Shown in pieces: positions 26,197 to 33,394 of a DNA stretch of 64,000 bases (its first letter is position 1; each line of letters starts with the position of its first letter). The position numbers were made by a program, and so were the translations under genes. The notes under the pieces are model-generated. The model worked only from the letters and a program-made list of their open reading frames with translations, was not told where the DNA came from and searched no databases. Source of the stretch: an uncultured Emticicia sp. (GTDB lineage Bacteria > Bacteroidota > Bacteroidia > Cytophagales > Spirosomataceae); NCBI RefSeq assembly GCF_937903345.1, contig NZ_CALCZQ010000050.1, positions 124,001 through 188,000 of the forward strand, given 5' to 3'.

Positions 26197-27075
26197 ATGA
26201 CCATTTTTTCATTAAATAAAGGTAAATCGCCAGAGATTTTGGTATTTCCGCATTTGATTGAGTTTTTTCGTAAGAAAATTCAACAAGTGCAACCTAACTC
26301 TATGCCTTTAAAAGAAAGTCATGGTTTAAAAATAATGTTTATTTTAGAAGGCAAATTTGAGTGGAGTGTTGATAATCAATCAGTTACAGTTTATCCTAAT
26401 GATGCAGTTTTAGTTTTTCCGAAACAAAACTTTGGAGGATTGAAAGAAATGTGGGATGTTGGTGTGGTGGTTTCCCTTACGATCAATCCTCGTTTTTTTT
26501 CAGACGATGGAGAATTGATTTTAGGAGAATGGAGTGGCATTTCAGAAACCGAACAACGGCTCATTGGCAAGCTTTTTTCGTTAAATAAAAAACCAATTAT
26601 ACAAAATTTTAAACAATTGGGTGAAATATTGCAAAAAATTGAGAATGAGCTATTTATGAATGAATTAGGATTCAAAACCCGAATCAATCATTTGCTCGAC
26701 GAACTATTAATTATAATCGCACGACAACTAAGTAAGCAAGACAATCAAAGACGAGATTTTCCTCAGTCTTTTCAGAAACTTGATCAGATTTTGCGTGAAA
26801 ACCTTGCACATCCTTGGACGGTAGAAGAAATGGCAGTTATAATGGGACTAGGAACAACTGCTTTTACTGAAAAAGTAAAATCTTATTCAGGATTTTCACC
26901 TCTCAACTATTTGATAAATTTAAGAATTTCAGAAGCCATTCGTTTGCTAAAATCATCAACTTTAAGTTTGACCGATATTGCTCTCGACACTGGATTCTAT
27001 TCATCACAACATTTTTCAACAACATTTAAAAAATTAACTGGTTATACACCAGGGCATTTTAGAAGAACGCCTTAA
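26197..27075 (+). CDS. AraC-family transcriptional regulator
   Basis: DNA-binding regulator with an N-terminal cupin-like sensing half (LKIMFILEGKFEWSVDNQSVTVYPNDAVLVFPKQ, about residues 47-80) and a C-terminal double helix-turn-helix (about 190-292). Recognisable parts are WTVEEMAVIMGLGTTAFTEKVKSYSGFSPLNYLINLRISEAIRLL and LTDIALDTGFYSSQHFSTTFKKLTGYTPGHFRR. It is divergent from SusC and followed by a gluconokinase-family gene, so it most likely controls the sugar-acid locus. Binding sites are not evident by eye in the 25986-26196 gap. Confidence 0.92.
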   Translation: MTIFSLNKGKSPEILVFPHLIEFFRKKIQQVQPNSMPLKESHGLKIMFILEGKFEWSVDNQSVTVYPNDAVLVFPKQNFGGLKEMWDVGVVVSLTINPRFFSDDGELILGEWSGISETEQRLIGKLFSLNKKPIIQNFKQLGEILQKIENELFMNELGFKTRINHLLDELLIIIARQLSKQDNQRRDFPQSFQKLDQILRENLAHPWTVEEMAVIMGLGTTAFTEKVKSYSGFSPLNYLINLRISEAIRLLKSSTLSLTDIALDTGFYSSQHFSTTFKKLTGYTPGHFRRTP

Positions 27076-27092
27076 AATTATTTTGAATGAAT

Positions 27093-27152
27093 GAATGATA
27101 GAAAGAGTAAATAGTTTTTTATCCACTCTTTCAATCATTCTTTCTATCATTC
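27093..27152. repeat. Nested inverted repeats of GAATGATAGAAAGA type
   Basis: GAATGATAGAAAGA (27093-27106) pairs perfectly with 27139-27152. The overlapping arm GAATGATAGAAAGAGT also pairs with 27125-27140, with one mismatch, so two alternative hairpins are possible. It lies between the AraC gene and the second kinase gene and shares its unit with the repeat at 20151. Confidence 0.6.
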
Positions 27153-27165
27153 ACTTTTTGTGTAT

Positions 27166-28689
27166 ATGGAAACAATTATTACAATCGATATCGAGACAAC
27201 AGTAGTACGGATTATTGCTTTTGACCTAACAGGTAAGCAAGTAGCCGCCCGAAAAGGCACATATCCAACTTTTCATGCACAGCCAGACATTAGTGAGCAA
27301 GACCCAGAACAGGTTTTTATTACGGTGCTTTTTGTGCTAAAAGGCTTGCTTAATGATCCTGTCTTTATGAAAAAAAATAAGGTACTGTCAATTGTATTTA
27401 GTTCATCAATGCACAGTGTTTTGGCTGTTGATAGAAATGGTGTTCCTTTAGGAAATGCCATTATTTGGGCAGATAATAGGGCAATTAAAGTGGCAAGTGA
27501 ACTAAAAAATTCCGCTTTGGGAATAGAAATTTATCGGGCTACGGGTACTCCAATTCACCCGATGTCGCCTTTGGCAAAAATAACTTGGATTAAAAATCAT
27601 GACCCTGAGCGATTTGCAAAAACAAGCAAATTTATTTCGCTGAAAGAGTACATTTTGCACCAATTCACAGGCGAATATTTGATTGATTATAGCTTGGCTT
27701 CGGCAACAGGGCTTTTCAATATCCATGATTTGAAATGGGAACAAAAATCTTTGAATTTTGCAGGAATTTCGAGCAAACATCTTTCTCAACCAACTTCAAT
27801 TTTTAATTCTGATCTGAGACTTCGCCCAGCTTTAGCAAAATCTTTACGGCTTTCTGACAAAACCAAATTAATTATCGGTAGTAGTGATGGTTGTTTGGCG
27901 ACACTAGGTTCGGGGGTTATTGGTGAAGGACAAGCAACGATTTCTATAACTTCTAGTGGAGCGGTGAGGGTTGCTAGAAATGAGGTTTTACAAGACGAAA
28001 AACAACGTTTTTTTAATTATATTCTTGAAAAAGGTCTTTATATTTCAGGCGGGCCGACCAATAATGGTGGTGTGGCGTTTGAATGGTTTGCTCGACAATT
28101 TGGCAATTTCAATAATGGCCTTGACTTCGAAGATAGTATCAATGATTTGTTTAAAGATGCCGCCCAAGTATCGGCTGGAGCAAATGGGCTGCTTTTTTTG
28201 CCTTATTTGTTAGGAGAGAGAGCTCCACTTTGGAACGCCAATGCCCGTGGTGTTTATTTTGGCATCAACATAACGCATGAACAGCCTCATTTTGTGCGAG
28301 CAACCATCGAAGGAATTTTGTATGAAATTTACAGCATCGGAAAGCTTCTTCAAACGCATCGAAAAATTGAAAATTTGTATGTCAATGGCACTTATGCCAC
28401 GCTTCCGCTTTGGTCACAAATCATCTCAGATATGTTTGGAAAGCAAGTAAATATTAATGATAACTATGATAGTGCAAATGTCGGAGCGGCAATGCTGGCT
28501 TTGACCGAAATGGGTGTTTTTGGTTCACTGGAAGAAGCCGCCAAAACCATTCAATCATCTAAAATCTATCTACCAAATCAAGTAAATCATCAGAAATATC
28601 AAAAATTTTATACGGTTTTTGAAAGATTGAGCCATAAACTCGCGGATGAATTTGATTTAATGGCTGATCTACAACAAAATCAAGAATAA
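27166..28689 (+). CDS. Gluconokinase-like FGGY protein with degenerate ATP motifs
   Basis: Paralogue of the gluconokinase at 18698-20101, alignable along its length. Sugar-site and catalytic elements persist: AIIWADNRA, the GSSDGCLATLGSG aspartate, GGPTNNGGV and LLGERAPLWNANARGVYFG. The phosphate-binding motif DIGTTSTK is DIETTVVR here (Gly to Glu, Lys to Arg). The second nucleotide motif CASGGFAKSDFW is YVNGTYATLPLW. A kinase with these changes is expected to be weak or dead, so a sensing or regulatory role is possible. I start at ATG 27166; GTG 27160 is an alternative. It follows the AraC gene by 90 bp. Confidence 0.85.
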   Translation: METIITIDIETTVVRIIAFDLTGKQVAARKGTYPTFHAQPDISEQDPEQVFITVLFVLKGLLNDPVFMKKNKVLSIVFSSSMHSVLAVDRNGVPLGNAIIWADNRAIKVASELKNSALGIEIYRATGTPIHPMSPLAKITWIKNHDPERFAKTSKFISLKEYILHQFTGEYLIDYSLASATGLFNIHDLKWEQKSLNFAGISSKHLSQPTSIFNSDLRLRPALAKSLRLSDKTKLIIGSSDGCLATLGSGVIGEGQATISITSSGAVRVARNEVLQDEKQRFFNYILEKGLYISGGPTNNGGVAFEWFARQFGNFNNGLDFEDSINDLFKDAAQVSAGANGLLFLPYLLGERAPLWNANARGVYFGINITHEQPHFVRATIEGILYEIYSIGKLLQTHRKIENLYVNGTYATLPLWSQIISDMFGKQVNINDNYDSANVGAAMLALTEMGVFGSLEEAAKTIQSSKIYLPNQVNHQKYQKFYTVFERLSHKLADEFDLMADLQQNQE

Positions 28690-28812
28690 TTTGTATGATT
28701 TGGAAATTTGATAATGACTTGTCACCTTGTTGCTTTTTGTTGACTAATCCATAACCAAATTTTCAAATCACTTTCTTTATCTTGCAGAAAAATCAACAAA
28801 CAAAATACATTA

Positions 28813-30084
28813 ATGAAAGAACGCCTTACTTCTCTTGACGTTTTCAGAGGCATGACCATCATGCTCATGACCATCGTAAATAACCCAGGTGACTGGGGAC
28901 ATATCTACGCTCCGCTCGAACACGCCGAATGGCATGGTTGTACACCAACAGATTTAGTTTTTCCGTTTTTCTTGTTTATTGTTGGTATTTCAACCGTACT
29001 TTCGACGAACGTAAAGAAGTTTGATAAATCGGTTTTAGAGAAGATAATCACCCGGGCATTAAGAATATTTCTCTTGGGTTTATCGCTCAATTTTTTCTCA
29101 AAAATCCATCTTGGTTCACTCGAAGGTATTCCACTAATGTTCGTTCGTTTAATTTTTACGGCAATCGTAACAGTTTTATTATTAGGCGAATACGACCGTA
29201 AAAAGCAATTCTATATTGCCGTTGGACTATTTGTTTTGATGATACTGTTGTGTTTTGGCGGCTTTGAAGATTTTGCCTCTGTCAGAATTCCTGGTGTTTT
29301 ACAGCGAATTGCGGTTGTATATTTAATCGTTTCAATAATTTTCGTCAGAACCAATACAAGCGTCCAAATCATCATTTGTTTGGCTTGCTTACTAGGATAT
29401 TGGGCTTTGATGGCTCTCGTTGATGTGCCAAACGTGGGAGCAGCTAACTTTGAAAAAGGCACAAATCTTGCTGCTTGGCTTGATAATTATTTATTGCCAG
29501 GACATCTTTGGGTAACTTCAAAAACTTGGGACCCTGAAGGGATTTTAAGTACAATTCCTGCCATCGGAACTGGTTTGGCAGGTGTTTTTACTGGAAAATT
29601 ATTGACCAACGATTTTCCAAAAAACAAAAAGGCAATTTATCTACTTTCGGCAGGTGTGGTAAGTCTAATGATAGGCATATTTTGGAGCGATGTTTTTCCG
29701 ATAAACAAAGCTTTATGGACGAGTTCGTATGTTTGTTATGCCGCAGGAATTGCCTTGATGATACTCGGAGCGTTGTATTTTGTAATTGATGTGCTTGAAT
29801 TTGATATTTGGATAAAACCCTTTGTGATTTTTGGGGTGAATCCGATGTTGGTATTTTTCTTTTCGGGAATAATTCCACGAGTTTTGAATATGATAAAAAT
29901 AGCACAGCCGGGAAATCTTGAAAATCCAGAAGCTGGCCTGGTAGCCTGGTTATATAGTCATTTGATTACGCCATTTTTTACCGAACCTAAAAATGCTTCT
30001 CTGGCTGGGGCTTTGACTTACTTGGTGATTTGGTTTATAATTTTGGTACTTTTCGATAGAAAGAAGATAATAATTAAGGTTTGA
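28813..30084 (+). CDS. NagX/HGSNAT-like membrane acyltransferase (DUF5009 type)
   Basis: Polytopic inner-membrane protein of 423 residues with about 10-11 helices. The opening (RLTSLDVFRGMTIMLMTIVNNPGDWGHIYAPLEHAEWHGCTPTDLVFPFFLFIVGIS) is the hallmark of heparan-alpha-glucosaminide N-acetyltransferase-like proteins, which move an acetyl group across the membrane to an amino sugar. The invariant His within AEWHGCTPTDLVFP is present. Bacterial members often lie in amino-sugar or glycan loci; here it stands 120 bp after the kinase paralogue on the same strand. The acceptor is unknown. Confidence 0.85.
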   Translation: MKERLTSLDVFRGMTIMLMTIVNNPGDWGHIYAPLEHAEWHGCTPTDLVFPFFLFIVGISTVLSTNVKKFDKSVLEKIITRALRIFLLGLSLNFFSKIHLGSLEGIPLMFVRLIFTAIVTVLLLGEYDRKKQFYIAVGLFVLMILLCFGGFEDFASVRIPGVLQRIAVVYLIVSIIFVRTNTSVQIIICLACLLGYWALMALVDVPNVGAANFEKGTNLAAWLDNYLLPGHLWVTSKTWDPEGILSTIPAIGTGLAGVFTGKLLTNDFPKNKKAIYLLSAGVVSLMIGIFWSDVFPINKALWTSSYVCYAAGIALMILGALYFVIDVLEFDIWIKPFVIFGVNPMLVFFFSGIIPRVLNMIKIAQPGNLENPEAGLVAWLYSHLITPFFTEPKNASLAGALTYLVIWFIILVLFDRKKIIIKV

Positions 30085-30194
30085 AAGTGTAAGAAGGTTA
30101 ACAGCTAGTCCGATTCCAAGTTGTTTTGCATATGTAATTTTGGATATTCATGCCACAAAACAATCCCAAATGCTCAATATCAAAGAAAAATAAG

Positions 30195-30202
30195 TAATTT
30201 TG
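30195..30202 (+). promoter_or_regulatory. Bacteroidota -7 box before ndk
   Basis: TAATTTTG matches TAnnTTTG exactly and ends 30 bp before the ndk start. No convincing TTTG -33 box lies at the right distance. Confidence 0.4.
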
Positions 30203-30232
30203 TGAAAAATATTAAACAAAATATTATTAAAT

Positions 30233-30652
30233 ATGTCAACAAACAGAACATTTACGATGATTAAACCGCACGCTGTGGCTGCAAATAATATCGGTGGAAT
30301 AACGGCAATGATTGAAGCAGCAGGTTTCAGAATTGTATCAATGAAAAAAACACAATTATCGGCAGCACAAGCAGGTAAATTCTACGAAGTTCATAAAGAA
30401 AGAGGTTTTTATGGCGAATTATGCGAAATGATGTCTTCAGGAGCAATCGTTCCGATGATTTTAGAAAAAGAAAACGCAGTAGCCGATTTCCGTACTTTGA
30501 TTGGTGCAACAAATCCTGCAAATGCCGAAGAAGGGACAATTCGTAAAAAATATGCGGTTTCAATGGGTGAAAACGCCATTCATGGTTCAGATTCTGACGA
30601 AAACGCAGCCATCGAAGGTTCGTTTTTCTTTGGAGCTATTGAGCAGTATTGA
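30233..30652 (+). CDS. ndk: Nucleoside diphosphate kinase
   Basis: Balances nucleoside triphosphate pools by phosphate transfer through a histidine. The protein has 139 residues, the normal length. It opens with RTFTMIKPHAVAANNIGGITAMIEAAGF, carries HKERGFYGELCEMMSSGAIVPMIL, and the active-site His is in GENAIHGSDSDENAAIE (H117). It appears to be a single gene, followed by a strong hairpin element. Confidence 0.97.
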   Translation: MSTNRTFTMIKPHAVAANNIGGITAMIEAAGFRIVSMKKTQLSAAQAGKFYEVHKERGFYGELCEMMSSGAIVPMILEKENAVADFRTLIGATNPANAEEGTIRKKYAVSMGENAIHGSDSDENAAIEGSFFFGAIEQY

Positions 30653-30659
30653 TTTTCAG

Positions 30660-30722
30660 ATTATTTGTACGGTTCCTGAGCGTATCAGACAGCCGGAGCT
30701 GCGGAAGCCCCGTACAAATAAT
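30660..30722. repeat. Long-arm hairpin element between ndk and the oxidoreductase
   Basis: Perfect 13-bp arms ATTATTTGTACGG (30660-30672) and CCGTACAAATAAT (30710-30722) surround a GC-richer 37-nt centre, which holds a second partial pairing (GGTTCC and GGAAGCC). It lies between two convergent genes, so it can act as a bidirectional terminator. The GC-rich centre in AT-rich DNA suggests a REP or MITE-type unit. Confidence 0.6.
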
Positions 30723-30756
30723 TTTAAATTTTTATAGTAGCTCAACTCAGTTGAAG

Positions 30757-31746
30757 CTAATCTATTCCTTCATAAATAATTCCTGCTTTTTGTCTGATTT
30801 CGTCTAAAAGGCTTATTAGTTTTACGCTCATTGAGAGTGGCATGCTTTTGCTTTCTTTTTTTCCTTCTCTCACACACTGACTCACTTCTTCAATTTCAAA
30901 ATTATATCCAAATGTTTTTCGTGGAAAATTAAACTTTAAAGGCTTTTTGTCGTTTTCAAAAAGTGTGATTCGTTTTGCCTCCATAAATCGACCTTCGATG
31001 TGAATATAGCCATTTTCGCCGTAAATTAAGGCTTCGGTACGGGTATTAGACCTGAGCGTACAACTCAAATTGGCCGTTGCTTCATTTTTATAGCCCAAAA
31101 TAAAGCTGGTAGTTTCGTCGATTCCAGTTTCTCCAAAATTACTTATAGCTTGTATTTCAGAAGGATAGCCCAATAAAAGTAAACTTAAATAAGCTGGATA
31201 TATACCAATATCAAGTAAAGCTCCGCCACCAAGACTCGGATTTAGTAAGCGTTTTTCGGGCAAAAAAGGAGCGTTAAACCCAAAGTCGGCTTGCACGTTT
31301 CTTACTTTTCCGATACTCCCTTCAGAAATTAAATCTAAAGTTTTCTGAATGGCAGGAATAAACCGAGTCCACATGGCTTCCATCAAAAAAGTATCGTTCT
31401 CACGAGCCGATTCTACCATTTTCTGTACTTGCTTTAGGTTCATGGCAAATGGTTTTTCGCACAAAACAGGTACTTTATTTTTTAAGCATAAAATAGTATT
31501 TTCGGCGTGCGAGGTATGTGGTGTGGCGATGTAAATGGCCTCTAGATCGGGGGTTTGGAAGATACTTTCGTAAGAATCGTAGAAATAGGGGGCTACGTAG
31601 CGTTCGGCAAAATCTTTAGCTCTTTCGAGTGAGGAAGAAGAAGCAATAGCATGCAGTTGGGCGTTTTTTACGGATTTCAAGTCAGTTGCAAATTTTTCAG
31701 CAATTTTTCCTGTACCAATAATTCCCCACTTAATATTTTTTATCAT
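30757..31746 (-). CDS. Gfo/Idh/MocA-family oxidoreductase
   Basis: NAD(P)-dependent dehydrogenase acting on a sugar, inositol or dihydrodiol. The Rossmann motif is KWGIIGTGKIAEKFATDL (about residues 5-22), followed by the family signature EAIYIATPHTSHAENTILCLKNKVPVLCEKPFAMN with the catalytic EKP lysine. The C-terminal alpha/beta domain includes LLDIGIYPAYLSLLLLG. Closest in look to the D-xylose dehydrogenase/dihydrodiol dehydrogenase branch (IGTGxIA...F and GG-ALLDIGIYP), but the substrate is not settled. Single gene. Confidence 0.92.
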   Translation of the reverse strand: MIKNIKWGIIGTGKIAEKFATDLKSVKNAQLHAIASSSSLERAKDFAERYVAPYFYDSYESIFQTPDLEAIYIATPHTSHAENTILCLKNKVPVLCEKPFAMNLKQVQKMVESARENDTFLMEAMWTRFIPAIQKTLDLISEGSIGKVRNVQADFGFNAPFLPEKRLLNPSLGGGALLDIGIYPAYLSLLLLGYPSEIQAISNFGETGIDETTSFILGYKNEATANLSCTLRSNTRTEALIYGENGYIHIEGRFMEAKRITLFENDKKPLKFNFPRKTFGYNFEIEEVSQCVREGKKESKSMPLSMSVKLISLLDEIRQKAGIIYEGID

Positions 31747-31925
31747 CTTAGTTTTGTTTCAATTTAGAAGCTAAGTTAAGGAAAAAACGTTTTATCGGAT
31801 AATTATTTTTTCGGTGAACATAGTTTCGTCCATCTCCAAAACGATACAGTATCAACCAGCATTAATATTTCTGCTGCGGAAGATTATTTTTTCAGAAAAA
31901 GCAACAAAAATCACATCTTAAGCTC

Positions 31926-31958
31926 AAAAAAATGCCCCAACCATTACAGTCGAGGCAT
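31926..31958 (-). terminator. Terminator after icd
   Basis: On the minus strand ATGCCTCGAC (31958-31949) pairs with GTTGGGGCAT (31941-31932), with two G-U pairs, around a 7-nt loop. A T-run follows. It lies 27 bp after the icd stop. Confidence 0.8.
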
Positions 31959-31984
31959 CTGGGTTTTTATAGAGGGGTTTATTA

Positions 31985-33217
31985 TTACTTTGCAGCTAAT
32001 TTAACCTGTAAGTTTTGGTCAATAGCATCTAAGAATTCTTCTGTATAAAGATAATGGTCGCCGTGTGAAACTTTGTTTCCGTGAATACAAACTGCTAAAT
32101 CTTTAGTCATTTTACCCGACTCAACCGTTTCAACACAAACTTGCTCTAAAGCTTGGCAGAAATCAATTAATTCTTGGTTGCCATCTAATTTACCACGGAA
32201 TTCTAAACCACGAGTCCAAGCAAAGATAGATGCAATTGGGTTTGTTGAAGTTGGTTTTCCAGCTTGGTGGTCACGGTAATGACGAGTTACGGTTCCGTGA
32301 GCAGCTTCTGCTTCCATTGTTTCACCATCTGGCGTAACAAGCACCGAAGTCATCAAGCCTAAAGAACCGAAACCTTGTGCTACTGAGTCAGACTGAACGT
32401 CACCATCGTAGTTTTTACAAGCCCAAACGAATGAACCGCTCCATTTTAAAGCTGAAGCTACCATGTCGTCAATCAAACGGTGTTCGTAAACGATTCCAGC
32501 TGCTTCAAACTTAGATTTATAGTCTGCTTGGTAGATTTCTTCAAAAATATCTTTGAAACGACCATCGTATTTCTTCAAAATAGTATTTTTTGTAGAAAGA
32601 TAAAGCGGCCATTTCTTGTTTAATGCTACATTAAAACATGAGTGTGCAAAACCACGGATTGATTCGTCGGTGTTGTACATACCCATGGCAACTCCACCAC
32701 CTTTGTAGTTAAAGATTTCATATTCTTGTACAGTGCCATCCGCACCTTCAAACTTCATTGTTAGTTTTCCTGCACCTTTCACAACGAAATCTGTTGCTTT
32801 ATATTGGTCACCAAAAGCGTGGCGGCCAACGATGATTGGAGAAGTCCAGTTTGAAACCAAACGAGGAACATTTTGACAAACGATAGGCTCGCGGAAAACG
32901 GTGCCATCCAATATATTACGGATAGTTCCATTAGGTGATTTCCACATTTGTTTCAAGTTGAATTCTTTTACGCGTGCCTCGTCAGGTGTGATAGTTGCAC
33001 ACTTGATACCCACGCCATATTGTTTGATAGCATTTGCTGAATCAATTGTTACTTGGTCGTTTGTTTCATCACGATACTCGATTCCGAGGTCATAATATTT
33101 TATGTCCAAGTCAAGATATGGAACAATTAATTTTTCTTTGATAAATCGCCAAATGATGCGAGTCATTTCATCGCCATCTAACTCAACTACTGGATTTGCT
33201 ACTTTGATTTTTGCCAT
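31985..33217 (-). CDS. icd: NADP-dependent isocitrate dehydrogenase, eukaryote-like dimer type
   Basis: TCA-cycle oxidative decarboxylation of isocitrate to 2-oxoglutarate. The 410-residue protein follows the eukaryotic IDH1/IDH2-like subfamily: VVELDGDEMTRIIWRFIKEKLIVPYLD at the start, KCATITPDEARVKEFNLKQMWKSPNGTIRNILDGTVFREPI with the isocitrate-binding SPNGTIRN, and DGETMEAEAAHGTVTRHYRDHQAGKPTSTNPIASIFAW with NADP-binding residues. It is a single gene with its own promoter (a TACCTTTG -7 box on the minus strand at 33275-33268) and terminator. Confidence 0.97.
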   Translation of the reverse strand: MAKIKVANPVVELDGDEMTRIIWRFIKEKLIVPYLDLDIKYYDLGIEYRDETNDQVTIDSANAIKQYGVGIKCATITPDEARVKEFNLKQMWKSPNGTIRNILDGTVFREPIVCQNVPRLVSNWTSPIIVGRHAFGDQYKATDFVVKGAGKLTMKFEGADGTVQEYEIFNYKGGGVAMGMYNTDESIRGFAHSCFNVALNKKWPLYLSTKNTILKKYDGRFKDIFEEIYQADYKSKFEAAGIVYEHRLIDDMVASALKWSGSFVWACKNYDGDVQSDSVAQGFGSLGLMTSVLVTPDGETMEAEAAHGTVTRHYRDHQAGKPTSTNPIASIFAWTRGLEFRGKLDGNQELIDFCQALEQVCVETVESGKMTKDLAVCIHGNKVSHGDHYLYTEEFLDAIDQNLQVKLAAK

Positions 33218-33267
33218 CGCTTAATTATAAATTTTAATCCTATAAAGACAATCTTTTTTTATATCCA

Positions 33268-33275
33268 CAAAGGTA
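33268..33275 (-). promoter_or_regulatory. -7 box of the icd promoter
   Basis: TACCTTTG on the minus strand, an exact TAnnTTTG match, 51 bp before the icd start. No TTTG box was found at the expected -33 distance. Confidence 0.45.
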
Positions 33276-33311
33276 ATTGATTTGTATAAATATTTTAAGA
33301 TTCTTCCAAAC

Positions 33312-33342
33312 AAAAAAAGAGCCTCCAAATGGAAGCTCTTTT
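33312..33342 (-). terminator. Terminator after the TonB receptor
   Basis: On the minus strand AAAAGAGCTTCC pairs with GGAGGCTCTTTT (one mismatch in 12 bp), followed by a T-run. It lies 53 bp after the receptor stop. Confidence 0.8.
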
Positions 33343-33394
33343 CTGACTTAAACCAAAGAAAATTATGAAAATTAAAAAAATTGTTTGTTAATTA

